Shown: positions 42,374 to 49,103 of the stretch, one piece after another
Numbering within the stretch: position 1 is the first letter of the stretch
How the letters are laid out: the number at the start of each line of letters is the position of its first letter
Source of the DNA: Alphaproteobacteria bacterium MarineAlpha3_Bin2
GTDB taxonomy: Bacteria; Pseudomonadota; Alphaproteobacteria; Rhodospirillales; Casp-alpha2
Direction: 5' to 3'
NCBI GenBank assembly: GCA_002938315.1
Contig: PTLL01000009.1
Coordinates: 1 to 49,103, forward strand
DNA length: 49,103 nt
Made by a program: the position numbers and the translations under genes
Notes under the pieces: model-generated
Told to the model about the DNA's origin: nothing
The model's input: the letters and a program-made list of their open reading frames with translations, nothing else
The model's database searches: none

Positions 42374-43690
42374 CTATACGGAGCCCGAGGCGCGGCCGAC
42401 GCAAGTATACTGGAACCCAGCTTCGGCCAATTCTTTCGGATTATAGATGTTGCGTAAATCCACCATCACCGGCACCTTCATTAGCGACTTGATGCGATCC
42501 AGGTCGAGGGCCCGAAATTCGTTCCATTCGGTAACGATGGCGACCGCGTCAACGCCGGTCACTGCATCATAGGAATCACTGCACCAATCGACGCCATCCA
42601 GCATTGTTTTGGCTTCATCCATGCCTTCGGGGTCGAAGACCCGCACAGATGCGCCGCCCTTTTTCAGGCCGGCGATAATGTTGAGGCTCGGCGCTTCGCG
42701 CATATCGTCGGTATTCGGCTTAAACGTCAACCCGAGCACGGCGATGGCCTTACCGTCGACCGAGCCGCCGCACGCGGCGGTAATTTTTTCAGCCATCCGT
42801 TCCTTGCGGGCGTCATTGACGGTGGTAACGGCCTCGACAATGCGCATAGGTGTTCCGACTTCGGCGGCGGTTCTGGCCAGGGCCAGTGTATCCTTGGGAA
42901 AACACGACCCGCCATATCCAGGCCCCGGGTGCAGGAACTTGGAACCGATGCGGCCATCAAGGCCGATCCCCCTGGCAACATCGTGGACGTCGGCATCGAC
43001 GACTTCACACAAATCGGCAATTTCATTGATGAAGGAGATCTTCGTCGCCAGGAACGCATTGGCGGCATATTTAATCAATTCCGCAGTCGGGCGGCGGGTA
43101 AACAAAATCGGTGTCTCAATTAAAAAAAGTGGCCGATACAACTGTTTCATGCGGTCGCGGGCGCGATCACTTGTGGTCCCGATGACGACACGGTCGGGCC
43201 GCATAAAGTCATTGATCGCCGAACCCTCACGCAGGAATTCCGGATTTGAGACAACATCGAAATCGGCGTCAGGGTTAACGTCCCGGATGATCGCCTCAAG
43301 CTCCCGTCCGGTGCCGACGGGAACAGTCGATTTGGTCACCACTAACGTATACCCGTCCAAGGCGGCGGCAATCTCCTCGGCCGCCCCCTTGACGTACACA
43401 AGATCGGCGCCACCATTATCTTCACCACTCGGCGTGCCAACGGCGATGAACACCGCATCGGCGCCTTTGACCGCGTCTTTAAGAACGGTGGTGAACGCCA
43501 GCCGCCCCGCCTTGGCGTTGCTGGCAACCATCGTCTCAAGCCCGGGCTCGAAGATCGGCATTTCGCCGCCATTGAGTTTATCGATTTTGGCGGCATCCTT
43601 ATCGACGCAAATAACATCGTGACCGAATTCGGAAAAGCAGGTTCCCGAAACCAATCCCACATAGCCGGTGCCGATCATTGTTATATGCAT
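42374..43690 (-). CDS. ugd: UDP-glucose 6-dehydrogenase
   Basis: This 438-residue enzyme oxidises UDP-glucose to UDP-glucuronate with NAD, for exopolysaccharide or lipid A sugar synthesis. The Rossmann motif MHITMIGTGYVGLVSGTCF starts the chain. The catalytic Cys lies in GPGYGGSCFPKDT, and GLTFKPNTDDMREAPSLNII marks the C-terminal domain. It lies between galU (12-bp gap) and pgm (13-bp gap), so the three should form one operon making UDP-glucuronate from glucose 6-phosphate. Confidence 0.96.
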   Translation of the reverse strand: MHITMIGTGYVGLVSGTCFSEFGHDVICVDKDAAKIDKLNGGEMPIFEPGLETMVASNAKAGRLAFTTVLKDAVKGADAVFIAVGTPSGEDNGGADLVYVKGAAEEIAAALDGYTLVVTKSTVPVGTGRELEAIIRDVNPDADFDVVSNPEFLREGSAINDFMRPDRVVIGTTSDRARDRMKQLYRPLFLIETPILFTRRPTAELIKYAANAFLATKISFINEIADLCEVVDADVHDVARGIGLDGRIGSKFLHPGPGYGGSCFPKDTLALARTAAEVGTPMRIVEAVTTVNDARKERMAEKITAACGGSVDGKAIAVLGLTFKPNTDDMREAPSLNIIAGLKKGGASVRVFDPEGMDEAKTMLDGVDWCSDSYDAVTGVDAVAIVTEWNEFRALDLDRIKSLMKVPVMVDLRNIYNPKELAEAGFQYTCVGRASGSV

Positions 43691-43702
43691 GATGTCTCCA
43701 TT

Positions 43703-44548
43703 TTATCCGCCGCCATGTAAATCACTACGTTCGGCGGCAAAGGCGCTATTGGCCTCCACGAACCCCATCTTGGACCCACAATCAAAACGCCGGCCGTCGA
43801 TACGCAAGCCATGGAACGGGGTGCCTTCCAATGTTGCGGCCAGGGCGTCGGTAAGCTGGATTTCACCACCGGCGCCGGTCACTTTTTTGTCCAAATGCTC
43901 GAATACCTCCGGCTGCAGGATATAGCGGCCAATAATGGCAAGGCGGGAAGGCGCATCATCGGGTGACGGTTTTTCCACCAGCCCCTTTGCGCGGGCCAGA
44001 CGCCCGTCATCTTCGGTCACGTCGAGAATGCCATATCGGCTGGTCAGATCCGCCGCCACTTCCTCAACAGCAACAACATTACCACCGGTGCCTTGGTAAG
44101 CGTCCATCATCTGGCTCAGACATCCGGGTGTGGCCTGTATCAAGTCATCAGGCAACAACACGGCGAACGGCTCATTGCCGATAAAATCCCTGGCGCACCA
44201 GACTGCATGGCCCAGGCCCAAAGGATCCCCCTGGCGGGCAAAGGAAATCTTCTTGGGGTGCGGAAAATCATCGCGAATGGATGCCAAGGCTTCCGTCTTT
44301 CCTCGAGCCTCAAGGAAGGATTCCAATTCTACGGCGGGGCTGAAATGATCTTCAAGCGCACTTTTTCCCGGCGCCGTTACCATGACCATCTCATCAATTC
44401 CGGCTTCCATGGCTTCTTCCACGGCATACTGAATTAGGGGTTTGTCTACCACCGGCAGCATTTCTTTGGGTAAGACCTTGGTCGCCGGCAAAAACCGGGT
44501 TCCCAGACCTGCAACCGGAAATACGGCCTTGGTAACCGTTTTGGCCAT
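43703..44548 (-). CDS. galU: UTP--glucose-1-phosphate uridylyltransferase
   Basis: This 281-residue nucleotidyltransferase forms UDP-glucose from UTP and glucose 1-phosphate. The nucleotide-binding start AVFPVAGLGTRFLPATKVLPKEMLPVVDKPLIQYAVEEA is classical for GalU. GLGHAVWCAR, FAVLLPDDLI and VEKPSPDDAPSRLAIIGRYIL follow in order. ATG 44548 is chosen over an upstream GTG at 44593, because relatives begin MxxVxKAVFPVAG. It is the first gene of the galU-ugd-pgm run. The short leader shows no clear ribosome site. Confidence 0.95.
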   Translation of the reverse strand: MAKTVTKAVFPVAGLGTRFLPATKVLPKEMLPVVDKPLIQYAVEEAMEAGIDEMVMVTAPGKSALEDHFSPAVELESFLEARGKTEALASIRDDFPHPKKISFARQGDPLGLGHAVWCARDFIGNEPFAVLLPDDLIQATPGCLSQMMDAYQGTGGNVVAVEEVAADLTSRYGILDVTEDDGRLARAKGLVEKPSPDDAPSRLAIIGRYILQPEVFEHLDKKVTGAGGEIQLTDALAATLEGTPFHGLRIDGRRFDCGSKMGFVEANSAFAAERSDLHGGG

Positions 44549-44650
44549 GTGCGTACTCGAAAAATCCGTTGACTGTGCAAATGGATACCGCACCCGCGAA
44601 GGAGCGCGGTCTTTTTGCCATAGGCGTGCGTCGCCCGCAAGGACGCTGGG

Positions 44651-45412
44651 TCAATCTCCCAGTAACACATCCTTGGCCTGATTGATCTGTGCCGCCAGAT
44701 AGGTCGATCCGCCGTGGTCCGGGTGCATATTCGAAATCAGTCGATGATGGGCATCTTTGATCTCTTTTTCACCGGCACCGTGATCAAGGCCTAGGATCTC
44801 CAGCGCTTCTTCGCGAGTCATGGCGCCTTGGCCACGGTTGGCATTCCGGCTTCCTGCTCCTCCGGCACCCTCCCCAGCCCCACCTGGCGATTCGCCTTGG
44901 ACACGGTCGTGCCAATCCGGGTGTTCCCGATCTAGATAGGCTTCCAATACCTGCGTCGAGGGCTGGTCTTCGACCCAACAGGTTTGTAATAGAACCACTA
45001 GTTCTTCCAAGGTCATCTCCGCCAGGGTGCGCCCGGCGTAGTCGCCTTCAATGACTTCCCCCGACATTCGACCCGAATCGTGATCCAGCCCCATGCGCAA
45101 AAAACGGGTTTCAACGTCTGATGATTGACCAGTTGGACCGCCGCCCCAGCCGGATGTCATCCGCGAAAAGGTTTTAAACATTCGATGCGCCGCCCGCGCC
45201 CGCAACAACCAGGGTAACAGCGCCGGCAGGGCGAAGATGGCCCACCCCAGCCGGCCGGAGAACACAAAGAACAAGGCTACCGCCCCGATGATCCCGAGAA
45301 GCAACCATTTCAAGACCTTCATCAGTAACTTCGGATCGGCGGTGGTGAACCAGCGCCCAGCCAGAAGTAGCCCTGCCAGAATCGCAACACCAAGAATTAA
45401 ATAGGGAAACAT
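44651..45412 (-). CDS. Membrane-anchored J-domain protein
   Basis: This 253-residue protein has two or three N-terminal transmembrane segments (about 2-22, 35-53 and 56-70). A middle region follows with a TerB-like acidic stretch (EGDYAGRTLAEMTLEELVVLL...), then a Gly-rich linker. It ends in a C-terminal J domain carrying HPD (230-232) in ISNMHPDHGGS. It should recruit DnaK to the inner membrane, like DjlA or the mitochondrial TIM14/Pam18 type, where the J domain is also C-terminal. It follows the VWA gene by 4 bp and so shares the mipZ operon. Confidence 0.88.
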   Translation of the reverse strand: MFPYLILGVAILAGLLLAGRWFTTADPKLLMKVLKWLLLGIIGAVALFFVFSGRLGWAIFALPALLPWLLRARAAHRMFKTFSRMTSGWGGGPTGQSSDVETRFLRMGLDHDSGRMSGEVIEGDYAGRTLAEMTLEELVVLLQTCWVEDQPSTQVLEAYLDREHPDWHDRVQGESPGGAGEGAGGAGSRNANRGQGAMTREEALEILGLDHGAGEKEIKDAHHRLISNMHPDHGGSTYLAAQINQAKDVLLGD

Positions 45413-45416
45413 GCGC

Positions 45417-46133
45417 TCATCGGTCCTTCACTTGATGGACGAGCTTTAGCACTTCTCCGCCCCGTTTCGTGGCCAGACTTTCCAATGCCAAACGGCCGCC
45501 AGCGGCATAAACCGCCACTGCGCCCAAAAGGTCCTTCAGGATTTGAGCGCTGTTGGAATCGAATTGGCAATAGGCACCGTTGGTCAGTTTGGCTATCTGT
45601 TGGAAGGCGAAAGCAGCAATCGGGTCTCCGCCTTCGTGGAACATAAAGGCCGGAACACCCATCAACCCCAACTCACCGGCGATCTTACCGGCGTGGTCGA
45701 TGTCTTCTTCGAAACAGTCGCCGACGAAAACCAACGCGTTAATTTTTTTCTTCTTGGTTTCATTGACGGCGTGAGACAGCACCTTGCCGATCTGGGTTGC
45801 GCCGGCAAGGCAGAAGACCGACGTCATTTGCCGCAACAAGGCGTTTTCGTCGGCGGTCCAACGGCTGGCTTTGAATTCACCGAATCCCCGGTAAAAGGCG
45901 AGCTGAATTTCCAATCCGCCCAAGGCCGCTGTTTCGTGGAACATCTCGCCCTGTATGCGCGCCGCCATGTCCCAGGTGGGCCCGCGGCTGGCGGTGGCAT
46001 CCATGGCGAACAACAGCCGTCCACGCTGTCCCGGTATTATCTGGGCCGGTGTCAGCCGCGCCCTTTCCAGGAACGCATCGACATCGGCCTGGGAGGTTTT
46101 CTTAGCAGGAACCTTGGCGTCACCTTTTGCCAT
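45417..46133 (-). CDS. VWA-domain-like protein
   Basis: This 238-residue soluble protein consists almost wholly of a von Willebrand A-like fold. The first strand ends in LLFAMDATASRGPTWD, where D.T.S resembles the MIDAS DxSxS metal site. Later strands are LEIQLAFYRGFGEF, INALVFVGDCFEEDID and VPAFMFHEGGD. An N-terminal basic stretch (MAKGDAKVPAKKTSQ) precedes it. The start at 46133 follows the mipZ stop by 10 bp. The partner is unknown. Placement between mipZ and a membrane J-domain gene suggests an assembly or division-related function, by inference only. Confidence 0.75.
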   Translation of the reverse strand: MAKGDAKVPAKKTSQADVDAFLERARLTPAQIIPGQRGRLLFAMDATASRGPTWDMAARIQGEMFHETAALGGLEIQLAFYRGFGEFKASRWTADENALLRQMTSVFCLAGATQIGKVLSHAVNETKKKKINALVFVGDCFEEDIDHAGKIAGELGLMGVPAFMFHEGGDPIAAFAFQQIAKLTNGAYCQFDSNSAQILKDLLGAVAVYAAGGRLALESLATKRGGEVLKLVHQVKDR

Positions 46134-46143
46134 GGGCCTAATC

Positions 46144-46989
46144 TTATCCCGTCTTTGGAGTGGGCGACAGTTTAGTGGCTTCGGGTAGGTGGATCGCACT
46201 AATCAGGTCCGCAACCTCTTGGCGGGCGGCCAGGTGCGATGGGCCGAGCGCTTGCGGGCCGACGGCGTCCTTCAGGTCCATAATCGTCAGTCCGGCCAGG
46301 AACAGTTCGCGAAAAATTACCCGTTCGCCGAATCCCGGAACCACCCGAATCCCGATCCGCGCCGACAGGTCTTTTAATACACCGTCCATCTTACGCTTGT
46401 TATGGGTATCCAAGCTGGACAACCGGTTGCGCATGACCAACCAATCGATCGTTCCGCCGTCACGCTCGGCGCGCGCCTGTTTCTGTTTCCACACCATTTC
46501 CGCATAATGGCTGGGCGCCATCACCGCCATCCGTACGCCATCGACATGGGCGAGCACATCAAGATCTAAGAAACTGTCGTTGATTGGCGTAATCAGGGTA
46601 TCGGCATAAGAATGGGCCAATGAAGACAGCGGCCCGGCGCTGCCCGGCGTATCAACGACAACGACATCGTGATTAATTAACCCGCCCTCCATCAACAACG
46701 TCAATTGGACGGCAACCGCTTCGCCGTTTCCAGAATCTTCTACCGCGCCTTCGGGCGGGGTAATGGTGTAGGGGTCGGGCATCTTGATGTCACTGCCTGC
46801 CGCTTTGATAAAGGCGCGGCGATTGGCCAGATATCGGCTCAGTGTTCCCTGTCGGTAATCGACATCGATGCTGGCCACTGAATACCCAGCCTGCAACAGG
46901 CCAATGATCACGTGCATGGCGGTGGTTGATTTACCGCTGCCGCCTTTTTCGTTACCAACAACGATGATGTGAGCAGGTGACGAACTCAT
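46144..46989 (-). CDS. mipZ: Division-plane positioning ATPase MipZ
   Basis: MipZ is a ParA/MinD-type ATPase that forms a gradient from the ParB-bound origins and keeps FtsZ rings at midcell in alphaproteobacteria. The 281-residue protein has a deviant Walker A KGGSGKST (15-22), the family-specific DVDYRQGTLSRYLANR segment, VVVVDTPGSAGPLSSLAH and NDSFLDLDVLAHVDG. The start is ATG 46989, overlapping the upstream oxidoreductase stop by one base (TAATG). A longer frame to 47019 lies within that gene. Its presence is strong evidence for the alphaproteobacterial origin of the window. Confidence 0.95.
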   Translation of the reverse strand: MSSSPAHIIVVGNEKGGSGKSTTAMHVIIGLLQAGYSVASIDVDYRQGTLSRYLANRRAFIKAAGSDIKMPDPYTITPPEGAVEDSGNGEAVAVQLTLLMEGGLINHDVVVVDTPGSAGPLSSLAHSYADTLITPINDSFLDLDVLAHVDGVRMAVMAPSHYAEMVWKQKQARAERDGGTIDWLVMRNRLSSLDTHNKRKMDGVLKDLSARIGIRVVPGFGERVIFRELFLAGLTIMDLKDAVGPQALGPSHLAARQEVADLISAIHLPEATKLSPTPKTG

Positions 46990-49055
46990 TAGCCGCCGCC
47001 ATTGTCGGCACGCAGCCAAACCGCGGTGTCGTGAAAGGCGGCGCCGCCTGCCGGTGGCGCCGGGTCGGCGCCGGTCAGCGCATTAATGCCAACCCCTTCG
47101 ATGAATGCTTTGTTGGGCCAGATGCCTTCAACCACGACAACACCTTGTTGAAGGCCGTCAAAGGGCTTGGCGTGAACGACGACATCACCCCGTTGATTGC
47201 CGATGCGGACCCGGTCGCCTTCTGCCAAATTTAAGTTCCGGCAATCGGCGGGATGGATCAGGATTGTCGGGCGGCCTTCCTTCTTCCGCGAAGTTTCTGT
47301 TTCGGTAAAGGAAGAATTCAGGAAACGCCGCGCCGGCGCCGTCACCATCCGATAAGGATGGTCCGGGCTGGCCGCTTCAATCGTTTCCATATGATCCGGC
47401 AACGCGGGCATTTCAGCGTGGGCCGGACCCAAAGCGGCCCAGTCAGGGGCGAACCGGAAACGGCCATCGGCATGGCCGAAGCCATTGAGGAAATTCATAT
47501 CATCGGCAGGCTTGGCGCAATCGATCCAGCGCGCCTTTAACGCCTCCTCAGCCCCCGGCAGACCCGACGCCTTCAAGGATTGGTCAATCAGTTCCCATGG
47601 CGTCATGGTAAAGCCCGGATGGTCGGCGCCAAGGCGTACGGCTAAGGCGCAAATAACGTCATGATTGGACCGGCATTCGGCATAGGGTTCGATAATCTTC
47701 CGGGTGACTTGAAGATAGGTATGACCACCGCCCTTATACATGTCGTCGTGTTCCAGGAACATCGTCGCCGGCAGGATGATATCGGCCAATTCCGCAGTTT
47801 CGGTCATGAACTGTTCATGCACGCAAAGGAACAAATCCTCGCGCTTCAACCCCCGCAAGACTTTCAAGGTCTCAGGCGCCACCATCGCCGGGTTCTGGTT
47901 TTGAATCAGCATCGCCGTCACCGGTGGCCCGCCCATAAGTGCGTCTTCGTCGCCGGTGAGCACATCGCCGATTCGCGATAGGTCCAGTTCCCTGACCTTC
48001 GGATCCACAACATCCAGGCCCTTGATCACCGTCTGGTCAATACCGTACAGGCCGGCATTGCCAAAAAGCGCGCCGCCGCCGGGATGTTGCCATGCGCCGG
48101 TCACGGCCGGCAGGCAGGTCGCCGCGTGGACATTGGCGGCGCCGTTGCGGCTGCGGGAAAAACCATAACCGACGCGGATATAGCTGCGTTTGGTTTCGCC
48201 ATATAACCGGGCGAAGGAAATGATGTCGTCTTGCGGCAGTCCTGTAATGTCCGCCGCCCAGGCCGGGGTCTTTTCCTTGAGGTGTTGTTCCAGCCGCTCT
48301 GGGTCATCCGTATGGCGCGCCATATAATCCCGGTCCGCATACCCCTCGGCAAACAGCACATGCATAACGCCGACGGCCAAGGCGCCATCGGTGCCGGGGC
48401 GCAGCGCAAGATGAATGTCCGATGATTTAGCCGTGCCGGTGCGGTAGGGATCGATAGTTACGATCTTGGCGCCTCGCTCCTTGCGGGCCCGGGTAACGTG
48501 GCTCATGACATTGATCTGGGTGGACACCGGATTGGTGCCCCAAATAACGATCAGGTCGGATTTCGCCATATCCCTGGCGTCAGTACCCCACAACGCGCCC
48601 GTACCAGCAAGCCAGCCGGTGTGCGCAAGAGTCACGCAGATGGTTTCATACAGCCCCGAATAGCCCATGGCATGGCGCAGACGGTGAATGCCGTCGCGTT
48701 GCACCAGGCCCATGGTGCCGGCATAATGATAGGGCCAGACGGCTTCGGCGCCGTGCTGGGCGGTAGCGTGCTTGAAGGCTCCCGCAACTTCATCAAGGGC
48801 ATCGTCCCAGGATACCGGCTCGAATTTACCGCTGCCCTTGGGTCCTGTTCGTCTTAGCGGATGGGACAAACGGTCCGGGTGGTGAATCCTCTCCCGATAA
48901 CGCGATACCTTGTCGCAAATGACGCCCAACGTATAATCGTTGTCCGCCGCGCCACGGACCTTTCCGATGGTGTGGGCGTCAAGGCGCTCAACCTCAAGCG
49001 CACAGGTGCTGGGGCAATCGTGGGGACAGGCAGAAGAAAGGTATTCCGGGGCCAT
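46989..49055 (-). CDS. Molybdopterin (Mo-bisPGD) oxidoreductase, DMSO-reductase family
   Basis: This 688-residue enzyme is of the formate dehydrogenase/DMSO reductase superfamily. The N-terminal Fe-S cysteines are Cys10, Cys14 and Cys18 in ACPHDCPSTC and Cys47 in GVICDKV, so a [4Fe-4S] cluster is expected. Molybdopterin segments include DLIVIWGTNPVSTQINVMSHV, KIVTIDPYRTGTAKSSD and the C-terminal molydop-binding domain (LIHPADCRNLNLAEGDRVRIGNQRGD). There is no Tat signal, so it is probably cytoplasmic. The substrate and Mo ligand cannot be assigned with certainty. It is the first gene of a run ending in the J-domain protein and overlaps mipZ by one base. Confidence 0.9.
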   Translation of the reverse strand: MAPEYLSSACPHDCPSTCALEVERLDAHTIGKVRGAADNDYTLGVICDKVSRYRERIHHPDRLSHPLRRTGPKGSGKFEPVSWDDALDEVAGAFKHATAQHGAEAVWPYHYAGTMGLVQRDGIHRLRHAMGYSGLYETICVTLAHTGWLAGTGALWGTDARDMAKSDLIVIWGTNPVSTQINVMSHVTRARKERGAKIVTIDPYRTGTAKSSDIHLALRPGTDGALAVGVMHVLFAEGYADRDYMARHTDDPERLEQHLKEKTPAWAADITGLPQDDIISFARLYGETKRSYIRVGYGFSRSRNGAANVHAATCLPAVTGAWQHPGGGALFGNAGLYGIDQTVIKGLDVVDPKVRELDLSRIGDVLTGDEDALMGGPPVTAMLIQNQNPAMVAPETLKVLRGLKREDLFLCVHEQFMTETAELADIILPATMFLEHDDMYKGGGHTYLQVTRKIIEPYAECRSNHDVICALAVRLGADHPGFTMTPWELIDQSLKASGLPGAEEALKARWIDCAKPADDMNFLNGFGHADGRFRFAPDWAALGPAHAEMPALPDHMETIEAASPDHPYRMVTAPARRFLNSSFTETETSRKKEGRPTILIHPADCRNLNLAEGDRVRIGNQRGDVVVHAKPFDGLQQGVVVVEGIWPNKAFIEGVGINALTGADPAPPAGGAAFHDTAVWLRADNGGG

Positions 49056-49103
49056 AACGCGTACAATACAGTGAAAGGACTAAACTAACTAAGGTGTTTT
49101 TTT

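Noticed and set aside
1-49103. CRISPR array, insertion sequence, intact prophage or plasmid origin
   Set aside because: No regularly spaced repeats, transposase, integrase or replication genes were seen anywhere in the window.

Overview
The window reads as a chromosomal segment of a free-living alphaproteobacterium, probably Rhodospirillales-like. The evidence is gene content: the division-plane ATPase MipZ, an NDUFA12-type complex I accessory subunit beside a DUF2155 protein, the aroQ-accB-accC-aat block, a class I PHA synthase with a phasin, a MeaB GTPase and a B12-dependent class II ribonucleotide reductase. Coding is dense and GC-rich. The intergenic stretches are AT-rich and hold most of the regulatory signals.

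Layout. 1-370: a tRNA-Glu(TTC) on the minus strand whose 3' flank looks like the edge of an integrated element. 546-2188: PPi-type phosphofructokinase and a small cytochrome c. 2207-4320: a TauD-type dioxygenase, a secreted hydrolase and a dCMP-deaminase-like enzyme, all minus strand. 4359-9706: a minus-strand run aminotransferase > hom > glpX > recJ, in which GlpX has lost several catalytic residues. 9775-11034: an OmpA-like lipoprotein. 11115-13845: phaC with its promoter and operator, then a methyltransferase. 13901-14448: remains of two broken genes. 14476-17201: a minus-strand operon hydrolase > gamma carbonic anhydrase > B12-domain-like protein > meaB > small Tat-signal protein. 17350-18867: DEAD-box helicase. 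19019-20018: glutaredoxin and a TetR regulator, each next to a copy of the same palindrome. 20153-25079: a ThiS-ThiG fusion, aroQ-like/accB/accC/aat, DUF2155 and NDUFA12. 25258-29300: nrdJ with paired NrdR boxes, a structured leader and a strong terminator. 29507-32202: small and frameshifted genes, RidA and a COG3146 protein. 32210-36088: clpS > clpA > CoA-transferase. 36475-38044: arsenic genes arsC and acr3. 38113-38730: phasin with terminator, promoter and two operators. 39009-40954: DacA-SPOR and nicotinamidase. 40966-44548: galU > ugd > pgm for sugar-nucleotide supply. 44651-49055: a Mo-bisPGD oxidoreductase > mipZ > VWA > membrane J-domain operon.

Connections. The phaC promoter and the phasin promoter share a 14-bp operator (about WTGCTGCANNGCAM, three copies), which points to one PhaR-like repressor for PHA storage. 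The GlpX-like protein lacks metal ligands, while the window also encodes a reversible PPi-phosphofructokinase that could cover that gluconeogenic step. Several proteins sit in conserved positions but lack family-defining residues (GlpX, AroQ, the B12-domain protein). These, with the regulatory sites, are the observations most worth testing. No CRISPR array, insertion sequence or intact prophage was seen. All calls come from reading the sequence; no database search was run, and family comparisons are from memory.
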